A stretch of 34,147 nt of DNA from Bacteroidales bacterium (GCA_017477245.1 JAFUWY010000022.1:1-34147); one strand, 5' to 3'. Counted from the first letter of the stretch, positions 7,292-15,533 are shown. The notes: generated from the sequence alone by a model not told the origin. A program made the numbers and translations.

Positions 7292-7616
7292 TGTTATCAG
7301 CCACTCCTGATTCTTGTCAATGAACTTCACAACTATGAGGAAATCCCGCCACAGGTTCAACATTTCGCAGTTTCGGGGAGCATCAAGGGACAAATTTTTC
7401 TCATAATTGAATATGCTTTCCTGTTTTTGGTAATTGGCTAAAAATCATTGTTTTATGCAATAATACCGACGTTGAATCGTACCGGTGTGATTGGCTAAGC
7501 TTCTTCCTATCAGCCATTTGAAGAAAACACCATCCTCTCTGGCGTTATCGGGGCGCAAGGAAATGGCATTTTTTTGTAAAAGATTTATATTTGTTGTAAA
7601 CCAAAACGCATGCATC
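7292..7616. other. Gene-poor AT-rich stretch
   Basis: No convincing gene is present. A minus-strand frame from 7441 to a stop at 7259 is open for about 60 codons and its translation (ending KNQEWLITLLGDAKALKE) looks protein-like, but it has no good start and overlaps the end of the gene at 6836-7291. It may be a gene remnant. A -7 box for the next gene lies at 7586-7593. Confidence 0.45.
7586..7593 (+). promoter_or_regulatory. -7 promoter element (TATATTTG) of the small membrane protein gene
   Basis: TATATTTG at 7586-7593 lies 23 nt before the ATG at 7617. There is no clear TTG at the right distance upstream. It argues against using upstream in-frame starts (from 7491), which would precede the transcript start. 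Confidence 0.55.
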
Positions 7617-7862
7617 ATGAAACGAACCATCGTTGAAAAGATTATCGTTGTCCTGGCCTGGACCGGATTGGTCGGCGGGATCTTGTTCTCTCTCTTGTGT
7701 GGCCACAGTGTCCTGGCATCCGCAGATGATATGAGCGTCCCGCAGGCACTGGTATACATACTGGGCGGGACCTTCCTTTCTGTCGGCGGTTGGGCGGTCC
7801 TGATGCAACTGGTCGCCTTGTCCGACAGGATCGGCAGGTTGGAGAAGTCCGAAAAGGAGTAG
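7617..7862 (+). CDS. Small two-TM membrane protein
   Basis: 81 aa from the ATG at 7617. It has two hydrophobic segments, IIVVLAWTGLVGGILFSLLCG (about 9-29) and ALVYILGGTFLSVGGWAVLMQLVAL (about 45-69), then a charged tail RIGRLEKSEKE. The frame is open upstream to 7491 but that part has no hydrophobic or conserved character and precedes the -7 box. The family is not recognised. It converges on the 84-aa Cys protein gene. Confidence 0.6.
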   Translation: MKRTIVEKIIVVLAWTGLVGGILFSLLCGHSVLASADDMSVPQALVYILGGTFLSVGGWAVLMQLVALSDRIGRLEKSEKE

Positions 7863-7896
7863 AGCTTCCGGTGTCGCCGGGAGGGATAGCGGGACG

Positions 7897-8151
7897 TTAT
7901 TCCGCGCGTGGCGCGTCCTGCGCGGCGTCGTAGAACGGACCGGCTTCCTGGTCGGTGGCTTCCAGCAGGAAGGTCACGGGGCGGAAACCGTCGTTGCAGG
8001 TCACGACCGCGATGCCGTCCCGGTTGGTCCAGTCGTCCCCGTAGAACTTCTTGACGCCGGAGGACAGCGCGAACACATATTGGTTCATCGTGCGCCAGGC
8101 GCAGTCGCACAGTCCTTTCGGGCAGGTATTGGTGGCATAGACTATTTTCAT
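7897..8151 (-). CDS. Small Cys-containing hypothetical protein (84 aa)
   Basis: The ATG at 8151 gives MKIVYATNTCPKGLCDCAWRTMNQYVFAL and a C-terminus ending DAAQDAPRAE. The CPKGLCDC cluster (residues 10-17) could bind metal or form disulfides. FVxALSSGVKKFYGDDWTNRDGIAVVTC looks like a small alpha/beta fold; no family is recognised. The minus-strand -7 box TATATTTG at 8211-8204 favours this start over the longer frame up to 8373, which would run into the divergent GH2 gene. It shares a divergent promoter region with that gene. The codon use of the body matches the GC-rich chromosome, so it is likely a real native gene. Confidence 0.65.
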   Translation of the reverse strand: MKIVYATNTCPKGLCDCAWRTMNQYVFALSSGVKKFYGDDWTNRDGIAVVTCNDGFRPVTFLLEATDQEAGPFYDAAQDAPRAE

Positions 8152-8203
8152 ATACGGAACATTTGCGTTTGCGTGTCTGCCTTCCGCAACACGATAACTG
8201 TTA

Positions 8204-8211
8204 CAAATATA
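8204..8211 (-). promoter_or_regulatory. -7 promoter element (TATATTTG) of the 84-aa protein gene
   Basis: The minus-strand TATATTTG (8211-8204) lies 52 nt before the ATG at 8151. It is back to back with the GH2 promoter (8245-8252). The -33 element is weak. Confidence 0.5.
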
Positions 8212-8244
8212 GGGGAAATAGATACGCCGAACAGCTTTTTTTCT

Positions 8245-8252
8245 TACATTTG
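8245..8252 (+). promoter_or_regulatory. -7 promoter element (TACATTTG) of the GH2 gene
   Basis: TACATTTG at 8245-8252 lies 26 nt before the ATG at 8279. No clear TTG is seen 19-21 nt upstream, so an activator may be needed. Confidence 0.5.
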
Positions 8253-8278
8253 AAGGAAAACCAACCCCTATTATCTGT

Positions 8279-10606
8279 ATGTCTTTCCGGAAACTATTGT
8301 TCGGCATCCTGCTTCTGGCAGGAGCATGTGCCCTGAATGCGGCGGAACCCAGGACCTCCATCAACATTGACAAATCGTGGAGATTCCTGCGCGGCGATGC
8401 CGAAGGCGCCTGGCGCGCGGATTTCGACGACGCGGCATGGCGCCTGCTCGACGTCCCCCACGACTGGGGGATCGAAGACGACTACGCCCAGGACAGCCCC
8501 GTCAAGCGGGGCGGCGGTTATCTGGGCGGCGGGATCGGCTGGTACCGCAAGGCGTTGAAACTCGACGGCAAGGACCTGGCCGGCAAGCGGATCTACATCG
8601 AGTTCGGCGGCGTGATGGCCAACAGCGACGTGTGGATCAACGAGCACCTGCTGGGACACAGGCCTTTCGGTTATCTGCCTTTGTATTATGATATTACGGA
8701 CTATGTCAAGCTGGACGGTACGGACAATGTCATCGCCGTCCGGGCCGACAATACCGAGCAGCCCGCTTCCCGCTGGTACGCGGGCGACGGCATCTACCGG
8801 CACGTCTGCATCCATGCGATGGACCCCGTGCACATCGATGAAGGCAGCGTGTTCGTGACGACCCCCGCCATCAGCGACGCCGAGGCGCAGGTCCGGGTGG
8901 AGTCCTCCTTCACCAACCGCTCGGACCGCACGCGCATGGTGACGGTGCAGACCACCCTCATCTCGCCCAAGGGAAAGAAGACGCGCACGGCGCCCCAGAC
9001 CTTCACGGCCGCTCCCGGCCAGCAGGTCAGCACCGTCCAGACCGCGACGGTGCGGAATCCGGCGCGCTGGGACATCGACAGCCCGAACGTCTACAAGGCC
9101 GTGACCACGCTCAAGGCGGACGGCAAGGTGATCGACAGCCGCACCGACAACTTCGGCATCAAGGAGACCGAGTTCCGCTCCGACACGGGCTTCTGGCTCA
9201 ACGGCCGCAACATCAAGATCAAGGGGACCTGCCTGCACAATGACGCCGGCGCCCTGGGCTCCGCGGTGCCCGCGTCCGTCTGGGTGCGCCGCCTCACCCT
9301 CCTCAAGGAGCTGGGCTGCAACGCCATCCGCTGCGGGCACAGCCCGATGGACCAGGCGTTCTACGACGCCTGCGACCAGGTGGGCCTGCTCCTCTTCGAC
9401 GAGACCTTCGACACCTGGACGGCCGCCAAGCCCAACGCACAGCGGGCCTACAACCTCTACTGGAAGGAATGGTGGGCGTACGACTGCGAGCAGCAGATCC
9501 GCCGCGTGCGCAACCACCCCAGCCTCTTCATCTACAGCCTCGGCAACGAGATCCGTGACAACGTGAACCGCCCCGAGGGCTTCGCGACCTTCAAGGGCCT
9601 GCTGGACCTGACCAAGCGGCTCGACCCCACCAAGCCGGTCACGATGGCCCTGTTCCGGCCCGCCGAGTCCGGCCTGTACGACAACGGCTTCGTGGAGAAC
9701 CTGGACGTCGTGGGCACCAATTACCGCGAGACCCAGCTCCTGCAGGCCTGGAAGGACAAGCCGACCCGCAAGATCATGGGCACGGAGAACGGCAGCCAGC
9801 GCGAGTCCTGGCTGCTCGTCCGGGACAATCCCGCCTTCTCCGGCCAGTTCATCTGGACGGGCTTCGAGTACCTGGGCGAGGCTGACTGGCCCAAGATCGG
9901 GTCCAGCAGCGGACTCTTCTACCGCAGCGGCGCGTGGAAGAGCATCGGCTGGCAGCGCCGCAGCTGGTGGACGGACGAGCCCATGGTGCGCATCTACCGT
10001 CCGGACGACGGTCCCCGGACCGCCTTCGCCCGGGAAATGGTCGAGGACTACACCCCCTCCAATCCCGACACCAAGACCGTCGAACTGACCGTCTACAGCA
10101 ACTGCGAGGAAGTGGAACTGTTCCGGAACGGCGTCAGCATGGGCCGGCAGCCCGTCCCCGAGGACGACTCTCCCAATGTCTTCAAGGTCGACTTCGTCCC
10201 CGGTACGGTCAAGGCCGTCGGCCTCAACGGCGGCCGCGCGGTCGCCGAGCATGTGCTCCGCACGGCCTCGGTCCCGGTCCGGCTGCACCTGACGGCCGAG
10301 CGCTCCACCATCCCGTACGACTGGGAAGAAGTGGTCTACGTCCGGGCCGAGATCGAGGACGCCGACGGCGTGCGCTATCCCAACAGCGACCACCGCATCA
10401 CGCTGCAGGTCAGCGGCCCCGGCGAACTGCTGGGCGTCGACAACGACGATGCCTACTCGCACGAGCGCTACAAGTCCGACTGGCGTACGGCCTACCGCGG
10501 GCAGATATCGGGCATCATCCGCGCGACGGCGGCTTCCGGCACGATCACCGTGACGGCCACCGCGGACGGCCTGGAGCCCTCCACGGTGCAGGTCCGGATC
10601 CGCTGA
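8279..10606 (+). CDS. Secreted glycoside hydrolase family 2 enzyme (beta-galactosidase-type)
   Basis: 775 aa with signal peptide LLFGILLLAGACALNA. Domain order is the GH2 sugar-binding jelly roll (about 30-180, with DVPHDWGIEDDY, GIGWYRKAL and GVMANSDVWINEHLLGHRPFGY), an immunoglobulin-like domain (about 185-295), a TIM barrel (about 300-580), and C-terminal DUF4982-like and Ig-like domains. The catalytic acid/base is Glu424 in YSLGNEI and the nucleophile Glu503 in IMGTENGS. Exported GH2 enzymes of this build in Bacteroidetes cleave beta-galactosides or beta-glucuronides of plant polysaccharides. The following PL11 lyase gene suggests rhamnogalacturonan side chains, which is inference; the exact substrate is unknown. 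Confidence 0.92.
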   Translation: MSFRKLLFGILLLAGACALNAAEPRTSINIDKSWRFLRGDAEGAWRADFDDAAWRLLDVPHDWGIEDDYAQDSPVKRGGGYLGGGIGWYRKALKLDGKDLAGKRIYIEFGGVMANSDVWINEHLLGHRPFGYLPLYYDITDYVKLDGTDNVIAVRADNTEQPASRWYAGDGIYRHVCIHAMDPVHIDEGSVFVTTPAISDAEAQVRVESSFTNRSDRTRMVTVQTTLISPKGKKTRTAPQTFTAAPGQQVSTVQTATVRNPARWDIDSPNVYKAVTTLKADGKVIDSRTDNFGIKETEFRSDTGFWLNGRNIKIKGTCLHNDAGALGSAVPASVWVRRLTLLKELGCNAIRCGHSPMDQAFYDACDQVGLLLFDETFDTWTAAKPNAQRAYNLYWKEWWAYDCEQQIRRVRNHPSLFIYSLGNEIRDNVNRPEGFATFKGLLDLTKRLDPTKPVTMALFRPAESGLYDNGFVENLDVVGTNYRETQLLQAWKDKPTRKIMGTENGSQRESWLLVRDNPAFSGQFIWTGFEYLGEADWPKIGSSSGLFYRSGAWKSIGWQRRSWWTDEPMVRIYRPDDGPRTAFAREMVEDYTPSNPDTKTVELTVYSNCEEVELFRNGVSMGRQPVPEDDSPNVFKVDFVPGTVKAVGLNGGRAVAEHVLRTASVPVRLHLTAERSTIPYDWEEVVYVRAEIEDADGVRYPNSDHRITLQVSGPGELLGVDNDDAYSHERYKSDWRTAYRGQISGIIRATAASGTITVTATADGLEPSTVQVRIR

Positions 10607-10629
10607 CGGCGGCGGGGGCCCGGGTCCTG

Positions 10630-10660
10630 TTGGATTTTTGTAAATCCTTGCCTAAATTTG
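10630..10660 (+). promoter_or_regulatory. Promoter of the rhamnogalacturonan lyase gene
   Basis: TTG (10630-10632), 20 nt, TAAATTTG (10653-10660), 52 nt before the ATG at 10713. The lyase is therefore probably transcribed separately from the GH2 gene. Confidence 0.68.
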
Positions 10661-10712
10661 GCTTCCGGAATTTCCGGACCACGAGACATCAAACACCAAT
10701 TATTACGATAGC

Positions 10713-12587
10713 ATGAAGAAATCATTTGTTCTGAAAAGCCTGATGCTGGGACTGTGCCTCTGCCTGTCGGCGGGCGCGTTCGCCCAGCGCCAGATGGAGA
10801 ACCTGAGCCGGGGCGTCGTCGCCATCCGGCAGGATGACGGCGTGTTCGTGTCCTGGCGCCTGCTGGGGACCGAGCCCACCGACCTGGGATTCAACGTATA
10901 CCGCCAGGCCGAAGGCCAGAAGGCGGTCAAGCTGAACGACAAGCCCCTGACGGGCCCCACCCACTTCATCGACAAGACGGCGGACCTGTCCCGGACCAAT
11001 TCCTGGTACGTCCGCGCCGTGCAGAAGCGCAAGGAAGCCGCGCCCAGCAAGGCGTTCACCCTGCCGGCGGGCGCGCCCGTGCAGCAGTATGTCTCCATCC
11101 CGATGCGCACTCCGGACCGCTATGCGCCCAACGACTGCAGCGTGGGTGACCTGGATGGTGACGGCGACTACGAGATCATCGTCCACATGGCCGGCCGCGG
11201 CATCGACAACCCCTCCAACGGGTTCTCGGATATCCCGATCTTCCAGGCCTACAAACTGGACGGTACCTTCCTGTGGGAGATCAACCTGGGCGTGAACATC
11301 CGCGAGGGTGCGCACTACACCCAGTTCATGGTCGCCGACCTGGACGGTGACGGCAAGGCCGAATTCGCCTGCAAGACCGGTGACGGCACCAAGGATGCCA
11401 AGGGCAACGTCATCGGCGACGGCACCAAGGACTGGCGCGACCGCAACGGCAAGATCCTGACGGGTCCCGAGTACTTCACCGTGTTCAGCGGCGAGACCGG
11501 CGAGGCGCTGGCCACGGTCGATTATATCCCCGCGCGCGGCGCCCTGGACGGCTGGGGCGGCTGGGGCGGCAACGGCGGCAACGACAGCAACGGCAACCGC
11601 ATCGACCGCTTCCTGGCCTGCGTGGCCTACCTCGACGGCAAACTCCCGAGCGTGGTGATGTGCCGCGGCTACTACGGCCGCTCGGTGCTGGCCGCCTGGG
11701 ACTTCCGCGACGGCAAGCTCACGTCCCGCTGGGTCTTCGACTCCAAGGACCGCGACAACCCGTTCTCCGGCCAGGGCAACCACAACCTGTCGGTGGCCGA
11801 CGTGGACGGTGACGGCTTCGACGAGATCATCTACGGCTCCATGGTGGTCGACCACGACGGCACCGGCCTGTTCTCGACCGGCTTCCGCCATGGCGACGCG
11901 CTGCATGTCAGCGACCTGGATCCGGACGTGCCCGGACTGGAGGTCTTCGGCATCCATGAGAATGAGGCGGAAGGCCTGGACGGTGCCATCGGTCCGGGTG
12001 CCGCCCTGTACAGCGCCCGGGACGGCAAGGTGCTCTTCCGCATGAACGAGGGCCAGGATGCCGGCCGCGGCGTGGCCGAGGACATCTGGGACGGCAACCG
12101 CGGCGCGGAGATCTGGTTCTCCGGGTCTGGCGGCCTGCTCAACACCAAGGGCGAACGCATCGGCGACGCCCCGCGCTCTACGAACTTCCTGATCTGGTGG
12201 GACGGCGAGCTGACCCGCCAGCTGCTGGACGGCAACCGCATCGAACGCTATGGCAAGGGCGTGATCTTCACGGCCGAGGGCTGCCGCTCGAACAACGGCT
12301 CCAAATCCACCCCGGCCCTCACGGCCGATATCTGGGGCGACTGGCGTGAGGAGCTGATCCTCCGCACCGAGGACAACAAGGAGCTCCGCATCTTCACCAC
12401 GACCATCCCGACGGAATACCGGATGTACACGCTGATGCACGACCCGGTGTACCGCAACGGAGTCGCCTGGGAGAACGTCGGCTACAACCAGCCGCCCCAC
12501 CTGGGCTTCTGGCTGGGCGCCGGCGTGGACAAGGCCCCCCGGCCCGATATCGTCCTGACCGGAGCGAAGAAGGGTAAGAAAAAATAA
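10713..12587 (+). CDS. Rhamnogalacturonan lyase, polysaccharide lyase family 11
   Basis: 624 aa, close to the usual length of PL11 enzymes such as YesW. It has a signal peptide (LMLGLCLCLSAGAFA-Q). It opens with MENLSRGVVAIRQDDGVFVSWRLLGTEP, the Fn3-like N-terminal start of the family, followed by an eight-bladed propeller with calcium-binding DxDxDG loops (DLDGDGDYEI, DLDGDGKAEF, DVDGDGFDEI). Further landmarks are FACKTGDGT, GGWGGNGGNDSNGNRIDRFLA, GQGNHNLS and DIWGDWREELILR. Such enzymes cut the rhamnose-galacturonic acid backbone of pectin by beta-elimination. It follows the GH2 gene but has its own promoter. Confidence 0.95.
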   Translation: MKKSFVLKSLMLGLCLCLSAGAFAQRQMENLSRGVVAIRQDDGVFVSWRLLGTEPTDLGFNVYRQAEGQKAVKLNDKPLTGPTHFIDKTADLSRTNSWYVRAVQKRKEAAPSKAFTLPAGAPVQQYVSIPMRTPDRYAPNDCSVGDLDGDGDYEIIVHMAGRGIDNPSNGFSDIPIFQAYKLDGTFLWEINLGVNIREGAHYTQFMVADLDGDGKAEFACKTGDGTKDAKGNVIGDGTKDWRDRNGKILTGPEYFTVFSGETGEALATVDYIPARGALDGWGGWGGNGGNDSNGNRIDRFLACVAYLDGKLPSVVMCRGYYGRSVLAAWDFRDGKLTSRWVFDSKDRDNPFSGQGNHNLSVADVDGDGFDEIIYGSMVVDHDGTGLFSTGFRHGDALHVSDLDPDVPGLEVFGIHENEAEGLDGAIGPGAALYSARDGKVLFRMNEGQDAGRGVAEDIWDGNRGAEIWFSGSGGLLNTKGERIGDAPRSTNFLIWWDGELTRQLLDGNRIERYGKGVIFTAEGCRSNNGSKSTPALTADIWGDWREELILRTEDNKELRIFTTTIPTEYRMYTLMHDPVYRNGVAWENVGYNQPPHLGFWLGAGVDKAPRPDIVLTGAKKGKKK

Positions 12588-12643
12588 CCCGGATACGTTG
12601 TAACATTCCGCAGGCGGGGTCGTCATTATAGCAAACGTTTTTT

Positions 12644-13780
12644 ATGAAAAGGATCCTGATTGCCGCTGCTGCGGCCCTGATGATGCTGGCGTCGTGCGGC
12701 CATGAGCCGTCCGGCGCCCGCGTCATTGATGTATCTGCTCCTTCCGACGCCGTCCTGGAGGATATTGCGTCGGACATCCGGATCATCCCGCTCGACGAGA
12801 GCGCCGGACTGATCCCCGAAATCTATTCCGCGAAGCTTTTCGGAGACCGGCTGCTGCTGCACGAATACGCCAAAAGCGTGACCGTATTCGACGGCGGCAA
12901 GTTCGTCGGAAAGCTGGATGCCCGGGGACGCTCGGAGCAGGAATACCTCAATCTCTATTCTTTCACGTATCTGCCGCAGACGGAGGAAATCCTGGTCTAT
13001 GACCTGATCCTGCGTGCCATCAAGGCTTACCATGTCCCCGACATGAAATGGACCCGGACGATCCCGATGCAGGACTGCAAGGATTACCTGAACGGTTTCG
13101 AGGCCTTGGATGAGCACCACAGTTTCTATGCGGGCAGCAGGAATCCGACCGTGTGGGACCACCGCCGGAACGCTCCTTCCCTGACGGTCCCCGTGCCGAC
13201 GGCCGGAGGATTCTTCGGGGGCGTCGGTCTCACCGGTTCGCATTTCGAGCAGGATCGCGGGGCGCTGCGCACTTTCATCCCGGGGAGTACGATCAAGATC
13301 ATAGACGTCGAAGCGGACCGGTACACCGTGCTCGATTCGCTGGTCTTCCGTCCGGAACTCCTGCCCCCGGATTTCTGGGAAGGAGACTACTCGGAGGAGA
13401 AGGCTGCCGTCTACCAGGAGGCCATGGCCCATGATCATTTCGCCAGTGGGTGCTATGCTCCTGTGCTACGGGGGAGGAATCTGGCTTTCTGGTATTTCGG
13501 CGGCAGGCGCGCCGACGAGACCGGCGCGACGGCCCCGGACATCCCGCCGCTGCATCTGTATCTCGACCTGAAGGGTCGGCGTCAGGCCGTCTCCTCCCTC
13601 CATGTCGGAGGTGCTTCCAACCCGCTTCAGCCCGATGTCTGCGAGGGGAATCGCTGGGGATCGGTCCTGGAACTCCCGCTGCCTTCGGACGGGCATGAAC
13701 CGGGCCGGGTGAAGAAGCAGCTGGACGAGCTGGCCGCGAAGGGCTACGAGCATGCGCTGCTGCTCTATTCCGTGCTGTAG
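12644..13780 (+). CDS. 6-bladed beta-propeller lipoprotein
   Basis: 378 aa. The N-terminus MKRILIAAAAALMMLASCGHE has a lipobox (LASC, Cys18), so it is a lipoprotein. The mature part starts with VIDVSAPSDAVLEDIASDIRIIPLDES, followed by IYSAKLFGDRLLLHEYAKSVTVFDGGKFVGKLDARGRSEQEY, the pattern of Bacteroidetes 6-bladed propeller (DUF5128/BF3164-like) proteins. These occur widely beside polysaccharide-use genes but have no fixed biochemical role. The gap to the lyase gene is 56 nt and no strong -7 box is seen, so read-through from the lyase promoter is possible. Confidence 0.82.
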   Translation: MKRILIAAAAALMMLASCGHEPSGARVIDVSAPSDAVLEDIASDIRIIPLDESAGLIPEIYSAKLFGDRLLLHEYAKSVTVFDGGKFVGKLDARGRSEQEYLNLYSFTYLPQTEEILVYDLILRAIKAYHVPDMKWTRTIPMQDCKDYLNGFEALDEHHSFYAGSRNPTVWDHRRNAPSLTVPVPTAGGFFGGVGLTGSHFEQDRGALRTFIPGSTIKIIDVEADRYTVLDSLVFRPELLPPDFWEGDYSEEKAAVYQEAMAHDHFASGCYAPVLRGRNLAFWYFGGRRADETGATAPDIPPLHLYLDLKGRRQAVSSLHVGGASNPLQPDVCEGNRWGSVLELPLPSDGHEPGRVKKQLDELAAKGYEHALLLYSVL

Positions 13781-13844
13781 CGCTGCAGACTCCGGCTTGG
13801 CTTCCGAAGATACGGCAAAAGGTGGGGGATTGAAAAAATAATCG

Positions 13845-13852
13845 TATCTTTG
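13845..13852 (+). promoter_or_regulatory. -7 promoter element (TATCTTTG) of the membrane protein gene
   Basis: TATCTTTG at 13845-13852 lies 21 nt before the ATG at 13874. It rules out the upstream in-frame TTG at 13850, which is part of the element itself. The -33 element is not clear. Confidence 0.6.
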
Positions 13853-13873
13853 AGAATCATTCATCTGGAACCT

Positions 13874-14551
13874 ATGGAAGTCAAGACGACGAAAGAAGAA
13901 CGGATGTACCTGCGGATCCGCAACCTGTGCGGCCTGCTCGGCATCATCCTCCCGTGGCTGGCCCTGTTCTCGGCCGGTATCGCGCAGCATCCCAGCAGCG
14001 AGTGGTGGTGGAGCATCTCCGCCACGTATTACCAGAGCCCGGCCCTGGTCGGCGTGCTGGTGCCGGCCTGCATCGTGCTGATGTCCTATATCGGTTATGA
14101 CCTGACCGACAACCTGCTGACTTCGGCGGCGGGCCTCTTCGGCCTGGGTATCGTCCTCTTCCCCTGCAAGGTGAGCTGGATCCCGGACGGGACGCCCGTC
14201 GGGTTCTTCCAGGTGCCCGTGGAGACCTCGCAGATCATCCATACGGTCTGCGCGGCGCTCTTCTTCGTGGCGATCGCCTGCAACAGCATCTTCCAGTTCA
14301 CCAAGTCCGGCCCCACGATGACGGACCGCAAGAAGATCCGCAACCGGATCTACCGGATTTGCGGCTACGGGATGATCGCCATGGAGCTGGCCTTCGTCGT
14401 GGCGCGCCTGCTGGGCGCCCCGGGCTATGCCATCATGATCGTCGAGATCATCCTGCTGCACCTCTTCGGCTTCGCCTGGCTGGTGAAGGGGGAGGCCTTC
14501 CCGTTCCTGAACGACAAGGAAGAAGAAGCTCCGGAAAGTGGTGCAAGATAG
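13874..14551 (+). CDS. Integral membrane protein, about six TM segments
   Basis: 225 aa from the ATG at 13874. Hydrophobic segments include LCGLLGIILPWLALFSAGIA, VGVLVPACIVLMSYIGYDL, AAGLFGLGIVLFPC, IIHTVCAALFFVAIACNSIF, YGMIAMELAFVVARLLG and YAIMIVEIILLHLFGFAWLV. The motif WWWSISATYYQSPALVGVLV after the first segment resembles a widespread integral membrane family with SIS-YYY between TM1 and TM2 (DUF998-like); the assignment is tentative. It ends in a charged tail. The DUF3298 lipoprotein gene follows after 31 nt and is probably in the same transcript. Confidence 0.78.
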   Translation: MEVKTTKEERMYLRIRNLCGLLGIILPWLALFSAGIAQHPSSEWWWSISATYYQSPALVGVLVPACIVLMSYIGYDLTDNLLTSAAGLFGLGIVLFPCKVSWIPDGTPVGFFQVPVETSQIIHTVCAALFFVAIACNSIFQFTKSGPTMTDRKKIRNRIYRICGYGMIAMELAFVVARLLGAPGYAIMIVEIILLHLFGFAWLVKGEAFPFLNDKEEEAPESGAR

Positions 14552-14582
14552 AAGAGGACTAGAACTGATAATACGCGAATTT

Positions 14583-15470
14583 ATGACTAGAAAGAACTTG
14601 GCGGCTGCCGTGGCGATTGTGCTGGCCGTTGCCGCCTGTACCCCCAAGAATACCGGCATCGGATTCGAGCAGCGGCATTTTGCCGATTCCACGGCGCATG
14701 CCTACGTTACACTGGACGTGGATCTGCCCGAGGCGGACGGCCGCGCCGCGCGGGCCGTCCGTGCCTCGCTCGTGGAGATGATGGACCAGTCGCTCAGCCA
14801 TGCGGACTCCTACGAGGAGGAGCGGGCCTTCCCCCGGTTCTCCGGCAACGAGGACGATACGGAAGCGCTGATGGGCTACTATGAGGAGCGGACGCTCCGG
14901 CACGTCGACGGCCTGTCCCAGGCCGATTTCGACGACCGCGAGCGCTCGATCCGGGAGAATGCGGAGCTCACGGACGCCGAGAAGGCGGAACTGGTCGCCG
15001 AGGCCCCGAAGTGGTCCTATGAGTACAAGCTTCAGAAGCTTTCGGAGACGGAGCGCTACCTGGTCTTCAGCGCCCAGGAGTATGTCTATATGGGCGGAGC
15101 GCACGGTGGCATCATCGGCGCCGGCTTCCCGACCTTCGACCTACAGGACGGCCACCAGGTCACGCCGGTGCTGCGTCCGGACTGCGTCGAGGACATCCAG
15201 CCCCTGCTGGTGCGCGGCCTGATGCAGTATTTCGGTGAGTTCGAGGCGGGCCTGACGGAAGAGGACCTCTTCGGGCAGCTGATGCTGGAGGAGGAGCGTG
15301 TCATCCCGCTCCCGACCTGGGACCCGTATCCGTCCGAGGCGGGCCTGGTGTTCACCTACCAGCAGTACGAGATCGCGAGCTATGCGGCCGGCATGCCGGA
15401 GTTCGTGCTCCCTTATGCCGACGTGAAGGAGTTCCTCTCCGCCGACGCCGCCCGCGTGTTCGGGCTGTAG
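14583..15470 (+). CDS. DUF3298 (RsiV-like) domain lipoprotein
   Basis: 295 aa from the ATG at 14583. The start MTRKNLAAAVAIVLAVAACTPK has a lipobox ending at Cys19. The middle region with VLVFSAQEY-like YLVFSAQEYVYMGGAHGGIIGA and FDLQDGHQV, and the C-terminal FTYQQYEIASYAAGMPEFVLPYADVKEFLS are the hallmarks of DUF3298, also found at the C-terminus of the anti-sigma factor RsiV and of PdaC. In RsiV this region binds lysozyme. Here there is no anti-sigma segment, so a general envelope role is all that can be said. An in-frame upstream start (14538) lacks a signal sequence at the N-terminus and is rejected. Confidence 0.85.
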   Translation: MTRKNLAAAVAIVLAVAACTPKNTGIGFEQRHFADSTAHAYVTLDVDLPEADGRAARAVRASLVEMMDQSLSHADSYEEERAFPRFSGNEDDTEALMGYYEERTLRHVDGLSQADFDDRERSIRENAELTDAEKAELVAEAPKWSYEYKLQKLSETERYLVFSAQEYVYMGGAHGGIIGAGFPTFDLQDGHQVTPVLRPDCVEDIQPLLVRGLMQYFGEFEAGLTEEDLFGQLMLEEERVIPLPTWDPYPSEAGLVFTYQQYEIASYAAGMPEFVLPYADVKEFLSADAARVFGL

Positions 15471-15490
15471 GCGCGGAAACGGAAGATAGG

Positions 15491-15522
15491 AATCCCGGCA
15501 GGTTGGATAATCTGCCGGGATT
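15491..15522. terminator. Perfect 11-bp hairpin between the DUF3298 gene and proB (terminator or operator)
   Basis: aatcccggcag (15491-15501) pairs perfectly with ctgccgggatt (15512-15522) around a 10-nt loop. It lies 20 nt after the DUF3298 stop and has only a short T-rich stretch after it. The -33 TTG of the proB promoter sits in the loop, so it may also act in proB regulation. Confidence 0.65.
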
Positions 15523-15533
15523 CCTTATATTTG
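15503..15533 (+). promoter_or_regulatory. Promoter of proBA
   Basis: TTG (15503-15505), 20 nt, TATATTTG (15526-15533), 23 nt before the proB ATG. Confidence 0.75.

Noticed and set aside
6590-8150. Integrative element at tRNA-Asn
   Set aside because: No integrase gene and no duplicated tRNA 3' end was found, so only atypical composition supports it.
8294-10462. Minus-strand 722-codon frame opposite the GH2 gene
   Set aside because: Shadow frame; GH2 has catalytic motifs and a signal peptide on the other strand.
10722-12626. Minus-strand 634-codon frame opposite the PL11 gene
   Set aside because: Shadow frame; composition is typical of antisense GC-rich DNA.
13850-13873. N-terminal extension of the membrane protein from a TTG
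   Set aside because: The TTG is the end of the TATCTTTG -7 box and would lie upstream of the transcript start.
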